NCBI GenBank assembly: GCA_938022165.1
Contig: CALIEI010000020.1
Span: forward strand, 1 to 55,359
Direction: 5' to 3'
Length of the DNA stretch: 55,359 nt
Source: an uncultured Saprospiraceae bacterium
GTDB lineage: Bacteria > Bacteroidota > Bacteroidia > Chitinophagales > Saprospiraceae
Numbering within the stretch: the first letter of the stretch is position 1; each line of letters starts with the position of its first letter. The notes under the pieces were generated by a model. It was given only the letters and a program-made list of their open reading frames with translations. It was not told where the DNA came from and ran no database searches. Below, in pieces: positions 28,554-37,769 of this stretch. Made by a program: the position numbers and the translations under genes.

Positions 28554-29448
28554 AATCGCCTACTCCCCTATTTACAAATACAAATTGCCTGAGGGCCATC
28601 GTTTTCCTATGATGAAATATGAGTTGCTTCCTGAGCAACTGCTTTATGAAGGAACTATTACTGAAGACAGTTTTTTTCATCCAGATCCACTTACTGAAGA
28701 AGTCATACTAGATACGCATGATAAAGAATATTGGTCAAAGCTAAAGAGCCAATCTTTATCTGTAAAAGAAATTAGAAAAATTGGTTTCCCTTTGTCGCCA
28801 GAGTTAGTTACTAGAGGGACACACATTTCTCAAGGCACTATAGATTGTGCCTTATATGCAAAAAAGTATGGCGTAGCATTAAATATAGCCGGAGGTACCC
28901 ATCACGCATACGCTGGTCATGGAGAAGGATTTTGCCTACTGAATGATATTGCAATAGCCAGTAACTATCTATTAAAGGAAAAATTAGCTTCTAAAATTCT
29001 TGTCGTTGATTTAGATGTTCATCAAGGTAATGGAACAGCAAAACTTTTTGAAGACAATTCTAAAGTGTACACCTTTAGTATGCATGGTGCTAAGAATTAT
29101 CCGAATAGAAAAGAAAAATCAGATCTAGATATTGGATTACCAGACAAGACTGAGGATACTCTATTTCTAAACACCTTGCGAAATACACTCCCTAGGCTGA
29201 TAGATGAGGTGCAACCTGATTTTATATTTTACCTATCAGGAGTAGATGTCCTTGAAACGGATAAGCTAGGAAGACTCAGCATGACCCTAGCTGGAACAAA
29301 AGAAAGGGATAGATTTGTATTCGAATCTTGCAAAAAGAACCAAATTCCGGTTGCAGTTAGCATGGGCGGAGGGTATTCAGAGCGATTGGCGGACATCGTA
29401 GAAGCGCACGCAAACACCTTCCGTGAAGCTATGGATCAATATTTTTAA
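28546..29448 (+). CDS. Histone-deacetylase-superfamily metallohydrolase (AcuC-like)
   Basis: A 300-residue zinc hydrolase of the arginase/deacetylase fold; bacterial members remove acetyl groups from proteins, polyamines or small molecules. The catalytic pair is GGTHHAYAGHGEGFCLLND, the zinc ligands lie in DLDVHQGNGTA and GVDVLETDKLG, and the C-terminal glycine motif with Tyr is SMGGGYS. The substrate is unknown. It shares 8 bases with the YpdA gene, so the two are translated together; bacillithiol metabolism also has a deacetylase step (BshB), but BshB is a different fold. Confidence 0.88.
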   Translation: MLKIAYSPIYKYKLPEGHRFPMMKYELLPEQLLYEGTITEDSFFHPDPLTEEVILDTHDKEYWSKLKSQSLSVKEIRKIGFPLSPELVTRGTHISQGTIDCALYAKKYGVALNIAGGTHHAYAGHGEGFCLLNDIAIASNYLLKEKLASKILVVDLDVHQGNGTAKLFEDNSKVYTFSMHGAKNYPNRKEKSDLDIGLPDKTEDTLFLNTLRNTLPRLIDEVQPDFIFYLSGVDVLETDKLGRLSMTLAGTKERDRFVFESCKKNQIPVAVSMGGGYSERLADIVEAHANTFREAMDQYF

Positions 29449-29517
29449 TTCACATCTCTTATCGAAGGCTGATTTGGTAAATTAGAGGTAATTTAGCGTT
29501 TAAACTGCCTTTAGATT

Positions 29518-31992
29518 TTGTCTCAAGAATTTGCACCTACCATATCACATGCTTACGCCGAAGTGTTGCTTCCAATAGCCTTAGCGCAAAGCTATACCTA
29601 TGCTATACCGGACGCAATGGCGGCCACTATTCAACTAGGCATGCGCGTAGAGGTACAGTTTGGCAAATCTAAATTATATACCGGGATAGTAGCTGAATTT
29701 AAGGATACCGTCGACGCCAACTTTAAGCCAAAGCCGATAATATCTATTTTGGATACTGTTCCGATAGTAGATAATACTCAGTTACAACTTTGGATGTGGA
29801 TTGCCTCATACTATGCATGTACTGTGGGAGAAGTAATGAATGCAGCTATACCTGGAAGGTTAAAATTAAATGCAGATAATAGTGTCTGCCTATCCCCCAC
29901 TTTTGACCATAATATGCAAGGTCTTAGTGACAAAGAGTTTTTAATAGTTGAAGCTCTCATAAATCAAAATGAGCTGCGAGTTACAGACGTGCAAGCCATA
30001 CTGGGACAAAAATCTGTAAGCAGAATTTTAAATCAACTGATCGATAAGCGTTTGATATTTCTCAAACAGGTCTTACAAGCAAAGTACAAACCGAAGGTAA
30101 TAGATTGCATTGCTTTCACCGAACACTATCAAGATTATCCGGAACTTTTAAACGAAGCTTTTGAACTAACTGAAAAATCAGAAAAGCAAACGAGAGCGCT
30201 TTTAGCATTTGTACAATTGCAAAAGGAAAGCAAATATGTCCGAAAAACGGACCTATATAAAAAAGCTGATATTGACACCAGTGTAATCAAAGCACTGGTC
30301 AAAAAAGACATTTTTAAAGTGTATTCTCGCACAGTCAGCCGTATTGAAAATAAAGAAGAAGATAGTGTAGATGCATTCCCACTTAGTAATCAGCAAAAAG
30401 AAGCGGTTCCCCTTATCCAATCTTCATTTGATGAGAGCAAACCTGTATTGCTACATGGCGTGACGGGTAGTGGAAAGACAAGAGTATATGTAGAGTTCAT
30501 AAATAAGATATTGGCGCAAGGTGGCCAAGTATTATATCTCCTGCCAGAAATTGCCTTGACAACTCAAATCATAAATCGGCTGAAAAAGATATTTGGAAAT
30601 GATGTCTATGTATATCATTCTAAAATGAATGACGATCAAAGAGTAGAAATATTTGAAGCAGCAAGGAAGGAAAGTAAGGTATTCTTGGGCGCACGATCAG
30701 GAATATTTTTACCCTTTAGCAATCTTGATTTGATTATAGTGGATGAAGAGCATGACCCTTCTTTTAAACAAAATGAACCTGCTCCAAGATATAATGCTAG
30801 AGATACGGCTTTGTACATGGCTAAATTATACAATGCAAATATTATCCTAGGTACAGCAACTCCTTCTATTGAAACCTATACGAATGCCTTATCAGGAAAA
30901 TATAATCTAGTTGAAATGAATGAGCGTTTTGCTGGACTAGCTATGCCTGAAATAATAGTTGTAGACAAGAAAAGAGAAATTGCTCAGAAGAAAATGAAAT
31001 CACAGTTCACTTCTGTATTAATGGAGGAAATGCAAGCAGCATTGAATCGAAAAGAACAAATTATAATATTTCAGAATCGAAGAGGTTATGCTCCGACAAT
31101 CCATTGTGAGATTTGTGCTTGGAAAATGGAATGTAAGAACTGCGATGTAAGTCTTACTTATCACAAATACACAAATTTAATGCATTGCCATTATTGTGCA
31201 GCAAGGCAAAAAGTCATGGAAGCTTGCCCGGGTTGTGGCAATCCAAATTTACTTGAAAAGGGACATGGTACAGCAAAGATTGAAGATGAAATAAAAATAT
31301 TATTTCCTGAAGCTGAAGTTGGCAGAATGGATTTTGACACTGTCAATACTAGAGCGGCATATGAAGATTTACTTTTAGACTTTGAAGATCGACAAATAGA
31401 TATACTCGTAGGAACCCAAATGATCACAAAAGGACTCGACTTTGACAATGTTAGCGTCGTAGGGGTATTGAGTGCAGATCAACAATTTGGATACCCGGAC
31501 ATTCGATCCAATGAAAGGGGATTTCAGCTTATCATGCAAGTGAGCGGTAGAGCAGGTAGAAAAAATAAACAGGGAAAGGTTATCATTCAGACTTTTGACC
31601 CATCACATCCTGCTTTAAAAGATATTGTTGAATATAACTATCCAAGATTTTATCATCGAGAAATATTCGAAAGAAAACAATTGCTTTATCCTCCATTCCA
31701 AAGAATGATACGAATAACCTTAAAGCATAAAAAAATTCCTAATTTAGAAGATGCAGTTTTGATGTTTGAGCATATCTTGCGTCCAAAATTGGGGGCGCGG
31801 CTTCTAGGCCCTGCTGCGCCGTATATTGGTAGAATCCGCTCATACTACTTAATGGACTTTTGGATTAAATTAGAAAACAAATCTGCGGTGCTTTATCAAA
31901 CAAAGCAACTTGTTCAGCTTGCTGCTCAAAAGGTAAAAGCAAATAAAGGTGGGTCTCAAACAAGGGTCGTAATTGACATAGATCCTTATTAA
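29518..31992 (+). CDS. priA: Primosomal protein N' (replication restart helicase PriA)
   Basis: Loads the replicative helicase at stalled forks. It has 824 residues. The N-terminal 3'-binding domain starts with YAEVLLPIALAQSYTYAIP. The helicase domain has Walker A GVTGSGKTR (about residue 314) and DEEH (about 407). Eight cysteines in CEICAWKMECKNCD, CHYCAARQ and CPGCGNPN (about 529-577) bind zinc. The start is TTG, 3 bases after an in-frame TAG; no ATG lies before YAEVLLP. It follows the deacetylase gene after 69 bases. Confidence 0.96.
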   Translation: MSQEFAPTISHAYAEVLLPIALAQSYTYAIPDAMAATIQLGMRVEVQFGKSKLYTGIVAEFKDTVDANFKPKPIISILDTVPIVDNTQLQLWMWIASYYACTVGEVMNAAIPGRLKLNADNSVCLSPTFDHNMQGLSDKEFLIVEALINQNELRVTDVQAILGQKSVSRILNQLIDKRLIFLKQVLQAKYKPKVIDCIAFTEHYQDYPELLNEAFELTEKSEKQTRALLAFVQLQKESKYVRKTDLYKKADIDTSVIKALVKKDIFKVYSRTVSRIENKEEDSVDAFPLSNQQKEAVPLIQSSFDESKPVLLHGVTGSGKTRVYVEFINKILAQGGQVLYLLPEIALTTQIINRLKKIFGNDVYVYHSKMNDDQRVEIFEAARKESKVFLGARSGIFLPFSNLDLIIVDEEHDPSFKQNEPAPRYNARDTALYMAKLYNANIILGTATPSIETYTNALSGKYNLVEMNERFAGLAMPEIIVVDKKREIAQKKMKSQFTSVLMEEMQAALNRKEQIIIFQNRRGYAPTIHCEICAWKMECKNCDVSLTYHKYTNLMHCHYCAARQKVMEACPGCGNPNLLEKGHGTAKIEDEIKILFPEAEVGRMDFDTVNTRAAYEDLLLDFEDRQIDILVGTQMITKGLDFDNVSVVGVLSADQQFGYPDIRSNERGFQLIMQVSGRAGRKNKQGKVIIQTFDPSHPALKDIVEYNYPRFYHREIFERKQLLYPPFQRMIRITLKHKKIPNLEDAVLMFEHILRPKLGARLLGPAAPYIGRIRSYYLMDFWIKLENKSAVLYQTKQLVQLAAQKVKANKGGSQTRVVIDIDPY

Positions 31993-31995
31993 ACC

Positions 31996-32026
31996 TTGAT
32001 TTACAACTTTGTATAGCTTAAATTTG
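31996..32026 (+). promoter_or_regulatory. Promoter TTG-N20-TAAATTTG of the lipoprotein gene
   Basis: TTG (31996-31998) and TAAATTTG (32019-32026) are 20 bases apart, a full match to the Bacteroidota promoter, 27 bases before the ATG at 32054. The -33 box starts 3 bases after the priA stop. Confidence 0.7.
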
Positions 32027-32053
32027 ACTAAATAAATTAAGATTACTAAACAC

Positions 32054-32746
32054 ATGAAACATTTAACTATCTCATTACTGATTGCTGCTCTTTGCTTTAC
32101 TTGCTTTTTTTCTTGCGGCGGAAATGCTTCTGCTGATGGAAATGCACAAACAGAATTAACATCAGAGCGAAAAAATCCTGAAAATAATCTCAGCAAGCAA
32201 GAAATGTTGGATAAAATGAATAATGCCAACAAAGATCGAAGTGCTGTTGAAGCTGATAGAGCTGTTACAGAAGTAATCTCTTCTAAAAGTCAAAGAATAG
32301 GACAGGATCAAGCTGAACAATCTTCCAGAGATCAAGTTCGCCGTTACCAAGAAGTAAAAGATCTTCCTCCTACTGATGAGCAGAAAAAAGTTGCAAATAG
32401 AATCTGCAAGTGCTTAAGCAATAATCCATTGTTCAAATCATTGAAGAATGCAAAATCTTCAGATGATATTGCAAAGAAAATTGGAGAGGACAAAGAAAAA
32501 GAAGTTAAGCAGCTACAGGATTGTTACAACAAAATAATGGTGCCTAGTATCAATAAGCTCGGTAATGATGCTGGAATATTTGCTATGAAGACAAGAGTTC
32601 ATTTAAATAAAGAATGTCTTGATGGTACAGATAAATTTTGGATTAATCTAGGAGGCTACCTAGGAAGAAAGGCTAAACCAGCTGAAGTTGAAATCAATAT
32701 GCTACAGATGGAAGCGGAGAAGAAAGGTCTAATAAAGAGAAATTAA
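32054..32746 (+). CDS. Putative lipoprotein, unknown function
   Basis: A 230-residue protein not recognised as a known family. A signal peptide (MKHLTISLLIAALCFTC) leads to a probable lipobox Cys at about residue 21 (FFSCGGN). The mature part is charged and mostly helical, with a disordered Glu/Asn/Lys-rich stretch (about 30-100). The C-terminal half has conserved-looking cysteines (RICKCLSNNP, QDCYNK, NKECLDGT), perhaps disulfide-bonded. It has its own promoter, so it need not be tied to priA. Confidence 0.65.
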   Translation: MKHLTISLLIAALCFTCFFSCGGNASADGNAQTELTSERKNPENNLSKQEMLDKMNNANKDRSAVEADRAVTEVISSKSQRIGQDQAEQSSRDQVRRYQEVKDLPPTDEQKKVANRICKCLSNNPLFKSLKNAKSSDDIAKKIGEDKEKEVKQLQDCYNKIMVPSINKLGNDAGIFAMKTRVHLNKECLDGTDKFWINLGGYLGRKAKPAEVEINMLQMEAEKKGLIKRN

Positions 32747-33211
32747 TTCAATTATTCACATCTTTCTATTTCTGTATGCTATAAAAATTAATCGACCCCC
32801 ACCGAGAGATAGAGGTCGATTTAAGCGAAACAAACTTGCTTTTAAGCAATTTTAGTTAGATCCAACTTTTGCATAAAGGTAACCTAGTGTTTTGTATAAT
32901 AGTCTCTAATTTTTCTGACGCAATTGTAAAAAGGTACCAAGCAACAAAGTGTACAATCAGTTTAATATAACCTAGTAATGAACCTTCATCAAATTTGACA
33001 TTGATTGAAAATTTCATTTGGTTTTTTGAGTATGGAAATCGTACTTCCTATTGCTACTCCAAAACAACAAATAAAGTATACTCGATAGTTTGCTTTCATG
33101 CTCCACATTCATTATTGAACCAAATTCTAAAAGATTGTTTTAATCACTTTATCCACTTAGTACCTATATTTTGATATATTCATTTTTATTTATTCTATAA
33201 TTAAAAGTCTG
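32747..33211. other. 465-base gap between convergent genes
   Basis: AT-rich. One stem AATCGACC (32790-32797) against GGTCGATT (32814-32821) lies 44 bases past the lipoprotein stop and may act as a terminator, though no T-run follows. Nothing else is seen. Confidence 0.5.
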
Positions 33212-33769
33212 CTATCTTGGGCGCCACCATGGTGGGCATGGAGTTCCAATTATCGCAGCTGGGATTTGTTCTTCTCGGACACCCTTTCTAATTTTTAAAC
33301 TTTCCTTGTCTATCTCCATTTTAAGTGTCCCATTTCTTTTGGCCAAACCTTTAGGCGGAAAGGCCATCATACCTGAGTGTATGTCTGCACCTGATATTAT
33401 GACCCTCTCAGATATAGCAATCAAGGCGCTTATTGCTCCAGCATAAAAAAAGGAAAAATTAAAATTAGAATCGAAGTATTCCAATTGATCACCAGTTTGA
33501 TAATGATCGGGGTTTTGTGCTGGTTTTAATACTCCGTTATTTTCTCTATACAATTTCTTTTTTTGTGGCTGAGGGTTAGGAACTGGAACAAACTCAATTG
33601 GATCAATGTCTGCGTTTAGCGTCCTTATTGCTCGTTGAATTTTAAACTCAATTGAGTTTGTGCTTATTACAGGTTTGAAAACTAATCCGAGAAGGACTTT
33701 GCCTTTCCCAGCTGAATCTAACATATCAGACATCTGCGCACTCGTATAAGATAATCCTATATTTGGCAT
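33212..33769 (-). CDS. Hypothetical protein with Pro/Trp-rich C-terminus
   Basis: A 185-residue protein, not recognised. It has no signal peptide. A Pro/Gln/Lys-rich linker (about residues 80-95, VPNPQPQKKK) separates an N-terminal part from a segment with some hydrophobic character (FFYAGAISALIAISERVIIS, about 112-131). The chain ends TPCPPWWRPR, an unusual Cys/Pro/Trp cluster. It lies downstream of the response regulator with 154 bases between, including the palindrome at 33896-33917 and a TATATTTG box. Confidence 0.6.
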   Translation of the reverse strand: MPNIGLSYTSAQMSDMLDSAGKGKVLLGLVFKPVISTNSIEFKIQRAIRTLNADIDPIEFVPVPNPQPQKKKLYRENNGVLKPAQNPDHYQTGDQLEYFDSNFNFSFFYAGAISALIAISERVIISGADIHSGMMAFPPKGLAKRNGTLKMEIDKESLKIRKGVREEQIPAAIIGTPCPPWWRPR

Positions 33770-33841
33770 ATTACGATTTGGTTTAAAAAGGTTAGAAAAA
33801 AAGGTTAATAAAATATGTTTTTGTTTTCAAAGCTGCTAATA

Positions 33842-33849
33842 CAAATATA
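33842..33849 (-). promoter_or_regulatory. -7 box TATATTTG upstream of the hypothetical gene
   Basis: Minus-strand TATATTTG fits TAnnTTTG and lies about 73 bases before the ATG at 33769. The palindrome at 33896-33917 is some 50 bases further upstream, a usual place for an activator site. Confidence 0.45.
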
Positions 33850-33895
33850 GCAACTACACATTGTTTCTACCTCCGGTATGCCTTTTCTAGGTCAA

Positions 33896-33917
33896 CATAG
33901 TAACTAAGGTTACTATG
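33896..33917. promoter_or_regulatory. Palindrome CATAGTAAC-N4-GTTACTATG, candidate operator
   Basis: Perfect 9-base arms (33896-33904 and 33909-33917) with 4-base spacer TAAG. The 17-mer GTAACTAAGGTTACTAT (33900-33916) recurs with one change on the other strand at 34600-34616. It starts 7 bases after the response regulator stop. It may be a regulator-binding site or a weak terminator stem. Confidence 0.5.
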
Positions 33918-33923
33918 ATATTG

Positions 33924-34556
33924 CTACATTCTTCGATTAAGCCATTTATTTATGGCTTCAGTCTTGTTGTTCACAGCCAACACTTTATAAATTCTGCAAA
34001 TATGTTGCTTAACTCCACCTTCTGAGATTTGGGGTTTTAGTTGAGCGGCTATTTCTTTATACACCAATCCTTTTGCCAATAGATTTAGGATTTCTACTTG
34101 CCTAGGAGTCAAATTTTCATCTTTCTCAGATTTTGGTTTATACAAATGAAAACTATGCAAAACCTTTCTAGCGATTTGATCACTCATTGGTGAACCACCA
34201 TTAACTAAGTCTCTCACAGCTGTTATTACGCCCTGGATTCCTTGATTCTTAAGAATATATCCTGATGCACCAGCCTTCAAGGCTTCGAAAACGTTATCAT
34301 CATCAAAAACAGTAAACATCAAGAAAAGCATATCTGGAAATTTCTGCTTTAGTCTTAGCATACACTCTATTCCTGACATATTAGGCAAGTTGACATCCAT
34401 AATTACTACATCAGGCTCCTTTCTAGGAATATACTTTAATGCAGGAATAGTATCTGGATATGCCCCTAAACAGGTCAAATCATCACTTTGATTTATACGC
34501 TTGAATAGCGTTTCTCTGATTTGTTCATTATCTTCTACAATACAAATTTTAGTCAC
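33924..34556 (-). CDS. NarL/FixJ-type response regulator
   Basis: A 210-residue transcription regulator. The receiver domain (1-about 125) has the acidic pair (IVEDN), the phospho-Asp D54 in VVIMDVNLPNMSG, and the switch TVFDD and K in ILKNQG. The LuxR helix-turn-helix lies at about 145-205 (LTPRQVEILNLLAKGLVYKE), with the DNA-contact helix GVKQHICRIYKVLAV. It is 52 bases downstream of the sensor kinase and on the same strand, so they form a cognate pair. Confidence 0.93.
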   Translation of the reverse strand: MTKICIVEDNEQIRETLFKRINQSDDLTCLGAYPDTIPALKYIPRKEPDVVIMDVNLPNMSGIECMLRLKQKFPDMLFLMFTVFDDDNVFEALKAGASGYILKNQGIQGVITAVRDLVNGGSPMSDQIARKVLHSFHLYKPKSEKDENLTPRQVEILNLLAKGLVYKEIAAQLKPQISEGGVKQHICRIYKVLAVNNKTEAINKWLNRRM

Positions 34557-34599
34557 GGCTCATATTTTTTACATGATATAACCTTTATTTCTATTTTCA

Positions 34600-34616
34600 A
34601 TAGTAACTTTAGTTAC
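34600..34616. promoter_or_regulatory. Second copy of the 17-bp palindromic motif
   Basis: On the minus strand the motif reads GTAACTAAAGTTACTAT, differing by one base from the copy at 33900-33916. It overlaps the stop codon of the kinase gene (34609-34611) and lies about 45 bases before the regulator ATG. The core is GTAAC-N4-GTTAC. Confidence 0.5.
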
Positions 34617-37602
34617 CACTTTTGACTGGCACCTCTAATCGAACCGTAACCCCTAATGTTGAATTTTCGATAAACAACTCCCCATTTACCGCTTTAGCTC
34701 TTTTAGTCATATTGGTAGTTCCCATACCAGGTGTATGATCATCAGAAATTCCCTTTCCATCATCTTTAATGCTGAGAATGAATTTATTGTCAATAGATTT
34801 TGCGGTAATTAATATATTTTCAGCTTGGGCATGTTTTACAATGTTGTTCAAACTCTCTTTTTGAATGAGCATAATTTCCATACAGGCCGCGCCACTCAAG
34901 TTCACTAGCGGCAACTCTTCATCGATAGGATACTTTAGATTTATATTTAAAGCAGAAATTTGATCAAATGCAGATTTCCTAAGCTCTCTGCATAATTCTG
35001 TTAAAGCTTTTGTCTCAGATTTTAATGCCCAAATATTGGTGCGCATCCTTGAAAGCAAATCTTTTGCATCATTTTGAATAGACAAGGCTTTATTCTTGAG
35101 GCTCTCATCTTTAACATCCATACTCAAATCTTCACTAGCAAACTGGATAGTTGACAGTATTGCTCCCATATCGTCGTGTATCATTGAAGCTATTCTATTT
35201 CTTTCTTGCTCTTGCGCTAATCGTAAAACCAATTCTCTTTGCAACTTATTTCCTTTAATCTTTTCTATTATTTTACCCGTAGCGAATGAGATTCCGGCTA
35301 CAAGCATTGCCATCAATAAATAAAATGTTCTCGATCTATAAAAAGGCTCTTTCACTTTTACATGCAGCGTTTTAACTTCACTGGCATTCATATTTTTATC
35401 TAATGCTACAAATGATAAATTAAAATTACCTGGCGTTAAATTTTCAAACCCTAATTTACCATTCACTATATTTTGCCATTGATTATTCCGACTATCCTTA
35501 TATCTAATCTGACCTCCACCGTCTAAGCGATCATCTTTACATTGAAGTTCTAAACCAAAGAATTTATCATTTTGTCCCATAACAATCTTTGACTCCTTTT
35601 CTACCAGAATATCCGTTCTATTATATACTCGATTATTTATCTCAACCGATTTAACCTTTAACTGTGGTTTTTTACTTTCATATTCTAGATCTTTTTTATT
35701 GACCATAAACAATACCTCATCATCAGCTACAAGTAGATTATCGTTTGCTGCATATTGCAAACCATTTGGAATAACATTGAGCTCGTCGTCAATGAGGTAA
35801 TTTAATTTATGCAAGGTTGAGTCAGAAACATTATAGGAATAGATGCCTTCTGAATTCCCTAGCAATAATTTGTTTTGATTCAAAGGCACTACTGAATTAA
35901 ATCCCATGTCAGAAATGTATTCTTGAAAAGACAATTTCTTTAGATGAAAATAACGGTCCAAATGATACAAGCCATTAACGGATACAAAAAACCAATCTCC
36001 ATTAATCGAGACGGCATCATGTACAAAACCACTATGCGAAATACTTTTATTAACTTTTATGGAGGTATCCAGAATCTCTCCTGCTAATATTGATTTAGCA
36101 TTATTAAATATCAGAAATTCATATTCATTAATGAAAAACTGAGAAAAACTTAATTCATCATTACCAAAAGCTTGAGCATTATACTCCAATTCTTGAAGCT
36201 CCTTAGTATTTATATCCCAAAAAAACATACCCTTAAAAGCACTTATTATAATCTTACCCTGAACCTCTATCAGTTCAAGTGGATCAAAATCTAATTTGGA
36301 CTCTTGTTTTAATCTTTTGTTGTCAACTTCATATGAGTAAATTGAATTTTTATCAATTAAAATTAATTGATTGTTTTGTGTAACTACAAAATCTATAATC
36401 TTAGCATCCAACTTTATTTTATGCGGGCTCTTTTGATCCTGACTATTATCTAAAATAACAAGTTCATTTTCTTTGTTCAAAAGATACGTTCTTTCGTGAT
36501 GAACTATTTTTTTTAGCTCCTTAATATTGTAAAGCTTGTTTGATTTTTTTGCCAGTGATTTCTTTTTTATATCAACGCGCCCAATCCCACCTGCTCCAAA
36601 TCCAGCCCAAAGGATGCTATCTTTATCTAAGTGAAGATCACAAGAGGTATTTAATTGCTCACCATCTAAATACCCAGAGATGCGAGAAAACTTGTCCTTA
36701 TTAAAATCAAAAGTAATTAGCCCCTGATCTGAAGTAGAAAATAGCATTTGCTCATTATCCATAACTATACCTTTAAACAAGTCTGCATCAACTAAATCAT
36801 CAAGCTTGAAAACTTTATCAAGTTTATCATTTTGATCTAGTCTCAATAAACCTTCATTCGAGACTAGCCAAGTTCTTTCTTTTGCATAGAGAATATCTGA
36901 AACACGGTTCTTACCCAATTCTTTTTCTATCGTATTTCTTTGATATTCCCAAGAATGCCCATTTTTATCAACCACTTCTATACCACTACCTAATAGCCAG
37001 GGGGCTCCGTAAATTTTACTAACATTTCCATCAGCGTCTAATTTGGTAAAAAATCTAATCGATTGAAATTCAAAAGGCAAGTACTCTAGTATTACTTTTT
37101 CAGCATAATCGTATCGACAAATCACCTTATTTGCAGAAAACCACAACTCTTGCTTAGCTTTATCAAGGTGAAAAACATGATAGCCTGCTTTGACATCAAC
37201 ATCATTAGCGTCTTGAATAGTGAAACCAAAAACTTCATCTGATAATCGATCGTACTTGTTGAGCCCTGTATAAGTAGAAAACCAAATATTCCCGTTTTCA
37301 TCTTCGTAAAAATTACTTTGTACATTATTGCCTATCATTCCACCATTTGATTCGGTGTCGGCATTAAAATGCTTAAAAGTATATCCATCGTACTTGTATA
37401 TACCTTGGGTGGAACTTACCCACAGATAACCATACGTATCTTTATATAGGAAATCATTAAAAGTATCGTTAAATAAGCCATCCTTCTTGTCTAGTTTTTT
37501 AAAATCAAAGTGAAGGGTAGGAGGAGCTTGTGCATAATCCGGAGACAGGATAGTGCATAGTAGAAACAATATCAAAGCAAAGTGTTGACTATGATAGAAC
37601 AC
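34609..37602 (-). CDS. Sensor histidine kinase with beta-propeller periplasmic domain
   Basis: A 997-residue membrane sensor. A signal peptide (MFYHSQHFALILFLLCTILS) comes first, then two-component propeller repeats (for example GYLWVSSTQGIYKYDGYTFK, GNIWFSTYTGLNKYD) to about residue 640. A Y_Y_Y-type domain follows (GFENLTPGNFNLSFVALDKN), a transmembrane helix at about 759-777, a HisKA_3 domain with H809 (SMIHDDMGAILSTIQ) and a HATPase domain (KESLNNIVKHA, DDGKGISDDH, GMGTTNMTKRA). The start is GTG; no ATG lies before the signal peptide. The ligand is not evident; propeller sensors often detect sugars. Confidence 0.92.
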   Translation of the reverse strand: MFYHSQHFALILFLLCTILSPDYAQAPPTLHFDFKKLDKKDGLFNDTFNDFLYKDTYGYLWVSSTQGIYKYDGYTFKHFNADTESNGGMIGNNVQSNFYEDENGNIWFSTYTGLNKYDRLSDEVFGFTIQDANDVDVKAGYHVFHLDKAKQELWFSANKVICRYDYAEKVILEYLPFEFQSIRFFTKLDADGNVSKIYGAPWLLGSGIEVVDKNGHSWEYQRNTIEKELGKNRVSDILYAKERTWLVSNEGLLRLDQNDKLDKVFKLDDLVDADLFKGIVMDNEQMLFSTSDQGLITFDFNKDKFSRISGYLDGEQLNTSCDLHLDKDSILWAGFGAGGIGRVDIKKKSLAKKSNKLYNIKELKKIVHHERTYLLNKENELVILDNSQDQKSPHKIKLDAKIIDFVVTQNNQLILIDKNSIYSYEVDNKRLKQESKLDFDPLELIEVQGKIIISAFKGMFFWDINTKELQELEYNAQAFGNDELSFSQFFINEYEFLIFNNAKSILAGEILDTSIKVNKSISHSGFVHDAVSINGDWFFVSVNGLYHLDRYFHLKKLSFQEYISDMGFNSVVPLNQNKLLLGNSEGIYSYNVSDSTLHKLNYLIDDELNVIPNGLQYAANDNLLVADDEVLFMVNKKDLEYESKKPQLKVKSVEINNRVYNRTDILVEKESKIVMGQNDKFFGLELQCKDDRLDGGGQIRYKDSRNNQWQNIVNGKLGFENLTPGNFNLSFVALDKNMNASEVKTLHVKVKEPFYRSRTFYLLMAMLVAGISFATGKIIEKIKGNKLQRELVLRLAQEQERNRIASMIHDDMGAILSTIQFASEDLSMDVKDESLKNKALSIQNDAKDLLSRMRTNIWALKSETKALTELCRELRKSAFDQISALNINLKYPIDEELPLVNLSGAACMEIMLIQKESLNNIVKHAQAENILITAKSIDNKFILSIKDDGKGISDDHTPGMGTTNMTKRAKAVNGELFIENSTLGVTVRLEVPVKSGN

Positions 37603-37745
37603 GCAAGTATTGTACTTATTTCTTTGGGTTAAGTAAATTGCGTTTTGGTGTTTAATTTTGAGTATATTTTTGAAGTTAGCAATTTACTTTATAAAATAGC
37701 AATAGTATTCCCATTTTTTAAACAAATATTCCTTACAATTCTAAC

Positions 37746-37753
37746 TATATTTG
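37746..37753 (+). promoter_or_regulatory. -7 box TATATTTG of the transketolase gene
   Basis: An exact TAnnTTTG match, 16 bases before the tkt ATG. No TTG at the -33 distance. Confidence 0.5.
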
Positions 37754-37769
37754 CGAAAAACATCATATC

